Shown here piece after piece: positions 38,501 to 50,500 of a DNA stretch of 64,000 nucleotides. A program made the position numbers and the translations under genes. The notes under the pieces were generated by a model. It was not told the DNA's origin and made no database searches. It saw only the letters and a program-made list of their open reading frames with translations. Origin of the DNA: Valencia hispanica (Eukaryota; Chordata; Actinopteri; Cyprinodontiformes; Valenciidae); assembly GCA_963556495.2 (NCBI GenBank), contig OY747723.1, positions 15,573,501 through 15,637,500 on the forward strand, written 5' to 3'. Position 1 is the stretch's first letter. Each line of letters opens with the position of its first letter.

Positions 38501-41500
38501 GTCAGCAAAATTATAGTATTGCTTTAAAAATACATTTAAGGGTATTTACACATCTTTAGGAGGCATCCCAGTGTGCTGTGCCCTTTTTAAATACAGCGTA
38601 GCAATGTTTAGAACTCATGGTTTGAAAAAGGTCCCATGTGTTTAGGCTATAAGGCAAAGATCACGGTACCTTCCAGAAGTTGTCAACTTTGCCATAGACG
38701 AGTGACTGGTTCTGCCTCTTAATGTCGTCGATGTGCTTGATATCGCTGGCGTTGAGGTGCTGCTCCACAACGAAGCCAAGAAAGCTGTTGTCTGGGGTAT
38801 GGGCTGTGGCGGGAAGAAAACAGAGAAAACAATGTGAATCTCAATGAGGCTTCCAGGAGAACAACTAAGCAAACTGCTTTTTTGTTTAATTATCATTCAG
38901 CCATGTCTATTTGTAAACACTAAAATCCATTTTCTCCGAACGGTTTAGTACAGATCATGAACTCAAAGGGACATAAATGATACTCCGCAAACACACTCCA
39001 TTTCTGACTGCCAAGCAATGACTGGTAACCATGGGAACCACAGGATGAACAGGTCAAGTGTGGGTACCCGAAGCTGGCAGTGCCTCACCTCGTTGCCATC
39101 TGTCTTGTAAAACAAATCAGCAGACGAGGGTCTGGACTGCAGTCAGAAAAGAACTGGTCAAGAGGGAAAGCAGCCTGATGATATCATCTCAAATAAAAAC
39201 CTTGAGGTGAAGCCGGCTGCTTTAAAGAAGGTGTATTGGTGCATAGTTGTGGTTTCTGTTGGAGCTACAGGGAGCTGCTGCGGTCAGAGCTAGCCTTTTA
39301 CCCTTACTTTAACCACAGAGGCAAACTGAGACTGTTCAACTGGGGTGGGGGGTTCTCTAGCTAATAAATAAAGTGTTTACTGAGCTCATTTCAGCGAGTC
39401 AAACCCCTGTACTCATGGCATGGAGCAAATATTATCCTCTGAATGTTGGGATTTTACCACATCCAGGCCTCACAGCAGAAACAATGCAGCTGTGTTAAAG
39501 CTGAGCAACTCCAAAGTAGTCAAGTCATTCTTTTCTAGATTGTTCAGCTGAGGTGTTGGCTGGAATGTGACAAAAGTAGTGTTTGTTCCGTCTGAGGGTA
39601 AACGAGTGTAGGTAAACACAGAAAAAAAAGACATTCTTCAGAGTAAATGAGCGCAGCAGCCCGAGCAGTTATTCAGCTGAAACGGATATTCATCATGTTC
39701 AACATCTAACTGCCCAAATTTTTCACTAAGTATGTTTTTACACTGACAGATAGAAAAAAGAAAAAAGATTACGGTTGGTCCGACTTTGCGTGGGGAGTGT
39801 GTGGGAGGGAACAAGAATGTTAAGTAGCACTTGGGAGGATATCAGATCTGTGTGAGGAGGCAGGAGAGATGTGAAAACGTCCATAAATACCTGCTGGATT
39901 GGAAGGATCGTAAAGACGGCAAACATACCAGAGAGGCTCAGAAATAGAGCAGATGACGCACACTCTGTCCTGCGCAAGTATTCATATTATACAAGAATAA
40001 CATAACATGTTGGTGGCAGCATCATGCTGTGGAAAGACTTTTCTTGAGCAGTGACCAGGAAGTTAAGGGTGTTTTACATGTCTTCTCTGCCTCCTTTCTT
40101 CTCCATAGCTCTTCTCCCAGGATGGGCAGTTTGGGGTCAAAACAGGATCAGCTCAACGTGAATGAAAAGAAAACAGATTGCAAACGAAAAATACACATTG
40201 TAAATTTGAGGAAAAAAATGTTTTTGTTGTAAATTCAAAAATATATTGTAAACTTTATTTAAAAAACAAAGATAAATCTAAAACTGTAAACAAAGAAATA
40301 AAAATCAAAAAATGAAAACCTAAGCTGTATTCATGTTATTTTTTTCTCTTTGTATTTTTAGATTGACAGTTTTTACCTTTCCCTTCCCCTTCGCCCCTTC
40401 CCCTTCCCATTTTAGTCCTCAGTTACACTTACAATATAGCCTTTTTGTTTTTGGAGTTGAACTTAATTTTACGTGGGGCAGGACTTAAGAGGCCATTGAC
40501 AAGTTCAGACGGAGTCACTTTGTTCATGTTGAGCTGATTCTCTTTTGACCCTATAGGGCAGGGTGTCATATTTTGTGATTTAGTACATCTGCTCCACTAT
40601 ACTCCTCACTTGCATCAAAACACCAATATTCGTGGTTAAAAGGCAGATGCGTTTAGTTTTTGTACAACAAAGAGGCCACCCTAGCCTCTCGTAGCAAACT
40701 GGCTGTGTAAACAGGACAGTGTGGTAAGCGCTCAGCCGTTTTGATGCTTTTGGCAACAGATGCCTCCTCTCCCACTAGAGCCGCCACTCAAAATGTCACT
40801 CAGCTTCCTTCAGCCTCAATCACTATTAGCTAACAAACAGCCTGGGAGGACAGTACTGCAGGAGAAGCAGCTGCTTTGCCGCTACTGATGAACTTGTGAG
40901 TCAGGAGATTAATTTGCTTTTGCAATAAAGCCTGAACTTCAGCTGTTAGATTGGGAGGAAAGCAGGCACAACGTGGTCACCCTGAGCGGAGGAGCAAGGT
41001 CATAGACTATCTTCAGTGTAGGACGTGTCCCTCTGGTCATAATTAGCCTAAAAATGCTGCCTATAAACCTTAAGCTTCAGTGGAGGAGGAGCTTTCCGGC
41101 CTTTAGTTTTGCCATCTACCTCCAGTATAGGTACAGCAGGTAGCTTTCATTCTGCTCAGTCAAACGAAGCAGACAAAACAGCTTCAAGTGTTTATTTAAA
41201 TCATTTTCTGATGACAGAAGGATTTTGAAATAGGAAAAGTTCATTTTCCTTCTCCAGTTTGGTGTGAAATAAACCCACACCAAAAGTCTGACCTCCAGGA
41301 TTCAGGGAAACATTTGAGAAGCTACTTTTAAAACAATTAAGATTTCACAAAAGCTTTACAGTCCTCGAGAGATAAAAGCCAGCGATGTAATCGATCAAAG
41401 ATTTCCAGGCACAATCGGACTAGCAGATCACCGTGACGATATCAGCTGCCAAAGCCTGAAGGATAAATACTCTGCTGCTTTCAATTGAACCTCTTACATG

Positions 41501-44500
41501 TGTTCTTTTCCATCTCTGGAAGAGATTAAAAGCAGCAAATAAAGTTAGATTTTCTTTTTAACACTCTGTCAAACAGCAGCTGATGAAGCACTTTGGTGAG
41601 ACCAAACTACTTTTTCATGGAATGGTTTTTGGCTGCAGATAGAAACTAAAAAGACTTGCAGCCCATTCAAACACAAAGTGAACAGCAGAAAAACACTTGT
41701 TGCAATTCCTACTGTGATTTTGATAAATGAGGTCATTTGAGCTCTGTCTTGTCTTATTGACCAGAGACTACACAGTTCCAATTCCCTAAACTCAGTGATT
41801 TATGGAGCAAAACCTAATCGCAACAAACGAAGCAATCCAAACCCAGAATGAATCATGTCGCAGGCACTAAATTAATATATTTCCACATCTATATCCAACA
41901 GATAACTGGGAATATCCATTTTTTTTATTTTAGTTCTGGTTATAAAGCACTGTTAAATTTAACAGTGAAGGTTTATGACCACGGCAGGAAGCTGGAGTAC
42001 CCAGAAAGAACTCGCACACGCATATGTAGGCAGATCCTGATATAACAAACATTTTAGAAGCAGCAAATAACTCCTAACATAAGGTGATCCTACAAATAAA
42101 GATGACTTCATTATAAAAATAAATAAATAAATGTAATCTCCAGCCTGTAGGTAAGGTGTTGTGCAGCACAGAAAGGGAAAAAATCCCCAGTGTCTTGTGT
42201 CTGGAACTGATGCCACTTTGTGGTTTTAACACTCAGCCAAACCACAGTGCACTTGTTTCAACCCAGATATCATCTAACCTGGCGCCTCTTAGCTAGATCT
42301 TCTGCAAAAGCCCCTGTGTTTTATGAGAAATACATACCCTATTCAGCAGACAAAGGGTCTATTCAGGTGCACTTGGATTCTGCACAGCTCCTGGCATCAC
42401 CTCGTAAACTGCGAGAGTAGGGGGTAACATTTCACTTTCTCCAAGCCACGGGGAAAAGGTCAGTACCCTGGGGGGGGGGCTTTTGCTCTCTTCATCCTTT
42501 AAACATGGCCTCTCTTCTGCTATAGGAAGTGGGGTTAATTTGACTTTCAAGAGCGATTTTACAGTATAAGCCACGAACAATACACAGCTATAAAACCTCT
42601 ATGTCCTACATTCATAATCACAGTAAAAAGGGGAGCCGGGAGTCTGATCTCTTATTTAATAATCTTCCTGATGCTATTCCATTAGTGGTGCTCTGTTGTA
42701 TCTGTCCTTCGCCTAGTTTTCCAATAACAAGTATTCATTGGTCACAATTTAGATGAAACCACACTTTTCCTCAGTCAGAACAGAAAAACTTAGGGATGTG
42801 TATTGGTAAAAATCTGGGGATACGATATGTGTCACGACACAGGGGAGACGATACGATATATTGCAATACTATGAGTAAGACTACATTTTGTGACTTTTAA
42901 AACAGAATTTAAATTATAGAAAAACTCACAGTATTCTAAACACTCCAACCTGTTTTATACTTTAACACATCCAGTTTTATAACTACATCTAGTTGATCCC
43001 CTGGAACAAAGAAGGTGAAAACCGCCATCAACTACCTATCATTAATGGTTCCATTCAAAAAAACAATCCATTGCTTTTGAATATCAATACAATATCAGGA
43101 CAAAATATTGCGATATGTCGGTGTATCGATATTTTCTTACATTCTTAGAAAATGTCTTCAAACCCCCCCCCCCCCCCACAAAAATCCCTGTGCTTCTACC
43201 AGCGACTGCAGCATTGAGGCACATCTTGAGGTGAAGTATTCCTAGAACGTTTCAATGTCAAAATTACAGAATTTTCCACAGTTGATATTCCTTAGCTTAA
43301 AAATAGCATTTTCAGCCAACTTTACAATTATGAGTATAAAAACTACACAAAAGTTTTCTACAGATTATTACATCCAGATCAGGATATTAATATGGAATCT
43401 GCAAAAAATTAATTGATGAATAGATGGATGGACAGATGAATGATGGACCGACGAACGGAGGAACGTATAGACGGGCGGAGGGATGGATGGAGCTATGGAT
43501 GGATGAAGGATGGGTGGAACATTGAGATTAAGAGCATTGCCTGAGATGAGCTGCTGCTGAGATCTCGCGAGAGCTGTGCGTAAGTAATATGGCGGTAAAC
43601 TGGTAAAACAAACAAACTCGGGTAAAAACAAACCATAACATTCGAGCCAAATATAGCAAACGTTTAATAATAATTACCATTATTTTGTATTTCTCCATAA
43701 AACAAACTGGACGAGGAAACCTTGCACAGCCTGGAAAGCTACTTGGACGAGTGCTTTGACAACATTGTTATGGGCAAGCCACAGAAATCCACCTCTGCTG
43801 TGCCGACAAGCACACCATCACAAAAACGCACTCGTTCTGAGGCCAGCACCTCCACCATCTCTCCAGAGAAAAGCTACAGCGATGTCCTGGACTCAATAGA
43901 TAAGAAGCTAACCAGCCTAGACGCCCGTCTGGCCCTGGTTGAGGTTCTCCATAAAGAATTTCAAGCTCTAAGGGAATCCCTGGAGTTCAGCCAACAACAG
44001 GTAGCATCGCTCGCTGCAGAAAACCAAACGCTTAGGGAGAGTGTAAAGAAACTCAGAGGGGATGACGCAGCTGTCCAGGGAAAGTAAGAGGATGAAAGAA
44101 ACTATCTTGGATATACAGGCCAGGGGAATGCGGGACAATCTTGTTTTTTCCGGGATCCCAGAACAGGCTGAGGACGACGCTGAATCCACCGTCCGAGATT
44201 TTCTCCAACATCAGTTAAAGCTCCCAAGCGACACGGTAAAAAACATCACTTTTCACCGCGTCCAGGTAAGAAGCCCAACAACAGCCGGCCGCGACCTATT
44301 GTTGCTAAATTTGAGCATTACAAGTAAAAAGAGCAGGTAAGAGGCCGGGGCAGATAGCTGCGGGGAACGAATTACAGCGTTAACGATCAATATCAGAAGG
44401 AAATCCTTGATGGAAGGCGCGTTTTGTTCCCAATCAGGAAGAAATATATCAGTGAAGGCACCAGAGCTACAGTAGCGGTAGATAAACTGTATGTTAATGG

Positions 44501-47500
44501 ACAGCTGTTCAGGGACCCCCAGCTTACTCCTTGGCTTTATTAGTCATGTAACACTGGTCAGATAAGAGTTGTTTTATCAGTCAACTATAATGTAATGTTA
44601 GCACAGCTCTGTAAAGTTGTTTACATTACTCAATGTGGGCGGGGCCAGGGCTAAGCACTGGGTTACTGGCTCTTTTTTCTTTTCTCATCTTCACATGTCT
44701 ATCACCAAATGTCTTTGTCACTCCTTTTTCCTTCTTTTATCACACACACACACAGAATTTTTCCATAACATAACTATTTCTTTCTCTCTCACCCTCACCC
44801 TTCACAACTTTCTTCTATTTCTCTCTTTCTTATATCTCGGCTTTTGGATTTTCAATCAGGCAACCCCAAGCACAAACTAATAATACACCTGTGTTTATCA
44901 GTTTCTATGGTGATGTGGACTTTACAACTTTTGTCTCAAAACTATGGCTACTCTAAGGTTTGTCACGTGGAATGTTCATGGAGCTGACACCAGAGAGAAA
45001 AGAGTTAAGATTCTTAACCAGCTTAAAAGATTGAAGGCAGATGTCGTCTTATTACAAGAAACCCATAAATCTACCTCAGCTGCAGATGATCTTAAATCCC
45101 CTGAGTTTCCTAATGTGTTTTCTGCATGCTATAACTCCAGACAAAGGGGAGTAGCAATATTAATAAATAAAAATGTAAATTTTACAGTAATAGATACAGT
45201 TACAGATCCAGAGGGTAAATTTATTATAGTAAAACTATCTATACATAACCAAAAGTTATGTATTGTCAGTATATATGGTCCAAATGTTGATGACCCCTCA
45301 TTCTTTCATTTCTTCTTCTCGGTGCTCCTTGAACACATGGATTGCTCACTTCTTCTTGGGGGCGACCTCAACTTTGGTTTAAATGAAGAAATAGACAGGC
45401 TCAGCACAGCTGGAAATCTATAGATATAGTCAAACAGTACATGAGCGATTATGGACTTTGTGATGCATGGCGATCTCTTCACCCCAATGACAAAAAATAT
45501 ACTTTCTTCTCAAATGTCCACCAATCATATTCTCGACTGGATTATTTGTTAGTCAGCAGCTCACTGTTGACTGACATTTCAGACACTGAGATACACCCTA
45601 TAGCTGTTAGCGATCATGCTCCTGTTTCTCTAACTTTAGTAAATAAAACAGAAACACTTCAAAGCAAAAATTTGAGATTTAATATATCCTTACTTAAGGA
45701 TAAAGAATTTATTAAATATTTCGAAAAAGAGTGGGCCTCATATTTGGAATATAACGACCTCCCTGGTACGTCGCCATCCATTCTTTGGGAGGTAGGAAAA
45801 GCTGTGATTAGAGGTAAAATAATCTCATTCTCATCAAATAAAAAGAAAATGGAAAAAAAACGTATTCAGGAATTAGAATAAACTATTAATTCATTAGAAG
45901 CTTCTCTAGATGAGGAGAGACTAGGCAAAATCCGTAAAGCAAAGCTAGAATTAAATCAAATTATTAATAAACAGACCCAGTTCTTAATTCAAAGACTTAG
46001 GATAGAAAACTTTGAACAAGGTAATAAATCAGGTAGATTTTTGGCTAACCAGCTTAAAATTAATAAAGAAAAAGCAACTATATCTGCTAAAGATCAGACC
46101 GGGAATACAGTATATGATCCTGGAAGAATAAACAACACATTTAAAGAATTTTACAAGGCTTTATACTCACTGGAGATAAATCCATCGGATCATGAAATTT
46201 AACAACTTTTTGATAACATAACACTACCTAAATTATCTCAAAGTCAAGCGATGGCCCTGGATTCACCACTAACAGCGGCTGAACTCCAGGAGGCCCTCCA
46301 AATCATGCCCAATAAAAAGGCTCCAGGCCCAGATGGATTTCCAGCAGAGTTCTATAAAGAATTCTGGAATATTCTGGCACCAACATTCCACAGAATCCTG
46401 CAGGAAACCAAGGAAAATGGCCGACTCCCACCAAATATGAATTCTGCCTACATTAGTCTTCTACTAAAATCAGGTAAAGACCCTTTGTTTCCCACCAGCT
46501 ATCGTCCCATATCCCTTATTAATGTTGATCTTAAAATAATCTGCAAAGCCCTCGCAAAAAGGATAGAGAAAGTAACCCCTCTTATAATACATCCTGATCA
46601 AACTGGTTTTATTAAAGGGAGACATTAATCCACAAATTCACGTAGATTAATAGATTTAATAGATTTTTCTTACTGTAAAAACATTGAAACTAATATATTA
46701 TCTTTAGATGCAGAAAAAGCATTTGATAGTTACCTGGAAATTCTTATTTGTAACCTTACATAAATTTGGCTTTGGAAATTCTTTTATAAACTGGTTGAAA
46801 ATATTATACAGTTCACCAACAGCATGTATCAGGACAAATAACCAAACATCATCTAGGTTTTATCTTCAGAGAGGTACCAGGCAGGGATGTTCTCCCTCCC
46901 TGTTCGCTATTTTTATTGAACCACTAGCTGCAGCAATCAGGCAAACTCACAATATTAAAAGGCATAAAATGCAATAACATAGAACATAAAATCTGTCTTT
47001 ATGCAGATGATGTATTACTTTTTCTCCAGCATTCACAAACCTCTTTCTCTCAGGTAATCGGGTTGATAAACTCTTACTCAAATGTTTCAGATTATTCTAT
47101 AAATTGGTTAAAATCTACAGTTCTTCCAATCAATTGTTCTGTCCAGAATACAACTAATACACAACTGCAGTCAGGGAATATTACCTATTTAGGTATCAAT
47201 GTCTCACCAAGACTGGCAGATTTAATAATGCTAAACTACATCCCACTTTTAAAAAAAGTGGAAGATGATCTTGCTAGATGGAAATCCCTACCCATATCAC
47301 TTATGGGAAGGGTTGCTTCAATAAAAATGATGGTTTTGCCCAGAATCAACTACTTATTCTCAATGATCCCAAGTAAACGTAGAACAGACACTATGTAATA
47401 AGATAAAACTTTCAGACCTACCATTTATTAGCTCAAATATAAAACAATATGAATGCTTTAAAAGCATAAATATCAGCTCCTCTCTGACAGCATGGTGGGA

Positions 47501-50500
47501 GTTTCTAAAAATGACAGATAAGAATACACAATAGTCCACAATAATCCCATGCAGACGTACACCCATCTGGAATAAGCCCGACATCTTGCAAAAAAAATTT
47601 ATGAGAAATTTCCCAGTCTGGAGGTGCAATGGAATTGAATACCTGGAACATATATTTGAAGGAACAGACTTTATCCCATTTAATACATTAATTACACAAT
47701 ATGGAATTGATAAAAACAAACTCTTAGAATATAAACAAATTAAATCTATTATTGAAGGTAAATTTAGGCTCAATACAGCTGAATTACAAATTCCAGCAAG
47801 AGTTTTAGATTTTCTTAATTTCAACCCCCCCAAATTGCTGTCTAAAATATACAAAAGTTTATCTACATTAGATGAATCAATAACCATCCCTATTTCAAAA
47901 TGGGAGGTGGATTTATCAGCCAGCTTTGACCAAAACGTCTGGTCTCAGATATGTTTAAGAACCTTTAAAATAACTAAAAATCCTCATTTGCAATTAATAC
48001 AATACAAAATCCTTCATAGAGTACACTATACAGGTCAACGAATGTTTAGGATGGGTTTTACATCGTCTAATACCTGCTTACAATGCACAAGCAATATACC
48101 AGATACTTATGTTCATGCACTTTGGTTCTGTCCAGCTGTTAAGAAATTTTGGTGCCAGATACGTGAGGACTTATCAAAGTGTCTGAAATGTAACATCCCA
48201 CCATTTCCCTCAATTTGCCTGTTAGGAAATTTAAATGATGTCACCATGGACACAGTCAGTTCTAATGGTTCACATTGCCTTATGCATCGCTAAGAAAACT
48301 ATCCTCCTGAACTGGAAAAATAAAAAAGCTCTTAATATTAATCAGTATAGAAATCTCTTGTTGGACCATATTGGTCTTGGGACGGCCTCCGGCTCCATAT
48401 CTGATCAATCTCTCTGGTCTCCTTTGATCGGCTCCATCACCTAGTGGGGGTGGGGGGCACTGGGTTTTGTCGTTTGGGACACTGTTGCTGATGTGGGGGA
48501 TTTGGGGTTGGAGGGGGGGGGGACCCCGGGGGGTGGGATCACTGGGCGGATGGGGCGCTGGACGTCGTGGCCGGCCTGGGGTTGGGCTTTGGATGGTAAC
48601 TCCTGATGGCTGCATACGGTGCCTTGGGGGGGTTGCACTGGCGGACATGAGTTACTGGCCTAGTGGCCGTGCTGAGCCTGGGTAGGGTCTGGGGTGGGCC
48701 TGGGGATTCGGGGCTCGGGGGCGCCGCGCCCCTTAGCTGTGGTCCTGGCTGGGGGTCGGCCGGCATGGGGTCTCTGTTGGCTGTGGGGGTCGGGGCCGGC
48801 CGGCGGCCGGCATGTGCAGCCGCCTCTCTCTTTTTCTCTGGGCCGATTGTCATCGCCGGTCCCTTGATGGTGTCTCGCCTTGTTTGCTGGTTGGGGTGCC
48901 TGGCTGCTGGTCACGGCGGCTGGGTGGCGTTTCTGGGCCGGATCAGTCCTTTTTTGCGCTGGACTCGGCTCCTGGGTCTTGGTCTTTGTGCGGGGCGCTG
49001 GGGTTGGGCATTTGGCCGGGTTCGGTCGGACTTGCGGGTGGACTGGCCGGGTGGTGGGCGTGCAGGGCAGGTGGGTGGGGCGCTGGGTTTGGTCTCCTGC
49101 CGGGCCGTCGAGCAACAGTGGTCGCTCCACAAGGAATGAGGCTGGTGGATGTCGGCCTGGTGGGTCGGCCGCCCGGCACATCGGTTTGCTCCTGGTCTGG
49201 GCGGGTACGTCGCCGTGGTTCGGGCTACGGGGGCCTCCGGTGTGCGGGTGGCGCTGGGGGCCTCCTTTGCTGGCGGGGAGGCTGCTGCTGTGTAGCAACA
49301 GGTGCTCTCCCCTACGAGGGCTCTTGGACGGGGGGGAGGGTTGTGCGGGGGGGGAAGGAACTCAACCTGGGTGTCTAGTGTCTTTTGTATTTTGAGAGTA
49401 GAGCGAATGTCAGGGTGGGTTTAGTTCCCCTTCTGGGATGGGGCTGGGGGGACTGCCTTGGGGTCCGTGGGGCTTTGTGGTGCTGTGGCCGTGGGCCCGG
49501 GTCGAACGTGCCATGGCCTCCCTCCCCTGGTGGATCCTGGTGAACAGCGGTGCCAATTGGGGTCAGTGGGGGAGCTGGCTCCCTGGGAAGACATTTTGTC
49601 TCCCAGTCCTTCCCTCCCCATCCCTGGACACCTCTGTCCACCCGCTCCATCACTTTACCACTCATATAGGGTCTTGGGACATGGGCACATCACTGGGGTG
49701 CGAGGAGGGGCTTCCCTCCTCGCTATCCCGTGGTGTCCTGGGTCCCAATTTTAATATACAACTTAGACACTCCCACTTATAACATTCTCACGCGACACAT
49801 ATGTAGGGACTTTGGGGTGGGCACACTTTTCGGCATCCAGAGGGGGAGCGGTTCAATCAGCTTCACCTCTGGTGCCGGTGCCCACTGTTAAACCACATAT
49901 AGACACTGAGGGCTCGGGGTTGGGGTTGGGGGATGTGTGGCTGCCTTCCCCACATCCCACCCCTCTGTTTTAAATGCACATTATAACAACATGCATCAAC
50001 ACCATACTCGAGCGGGAGGATGGAGGCTAGGGGTCTTTTCACACCCCTGTTCGCTACGGGCCATCAGGGGTTGGGGTCCGGAGGAGGAACAGGCGGTCTG
50101 GTCGGGGTCCTGGGCTGTCGGGCTGCTTTGCCACTGTGGGGCCCTTGGCGGTCTGCTTGTCTCCGTCCTAGAAGGTAGGGGGTCCATCTCCCGGGTCCGG
50201 GGACTGGTGGCTCTACTGGGGCATCGGAACCTGGACCTGGGAGCATAAAGCGTGTATGGGGTGTGTGAGTGAGGGTACAGCGTCATTTTTTTGGGTGTCT
50301 TGGTGAGTCAGTGAGAATGTATGTGTTTAAGAGGGAGGGAACGTATGACTGTGTCTGTATGTCTTTGTCTACCCGTCAGGTTGGATCTTGGTCTGCCCCC
50401 TCGCCTGGCGCACCTCAGGCCTCACATTTAATGGGGGGCCTATTTCCCCTCCGTCACTCCCCGCCGGTGACGGGGGCCCCTGCCTGCCGGTGGTCAATCC

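Noticed and set aside
48660..49395. Overlapping 158-212 codon frames on both strands
   Set aside because: Same cause: few A/T-rich stop codons in G-rich DNA. They overlap each other in incompatible frames.
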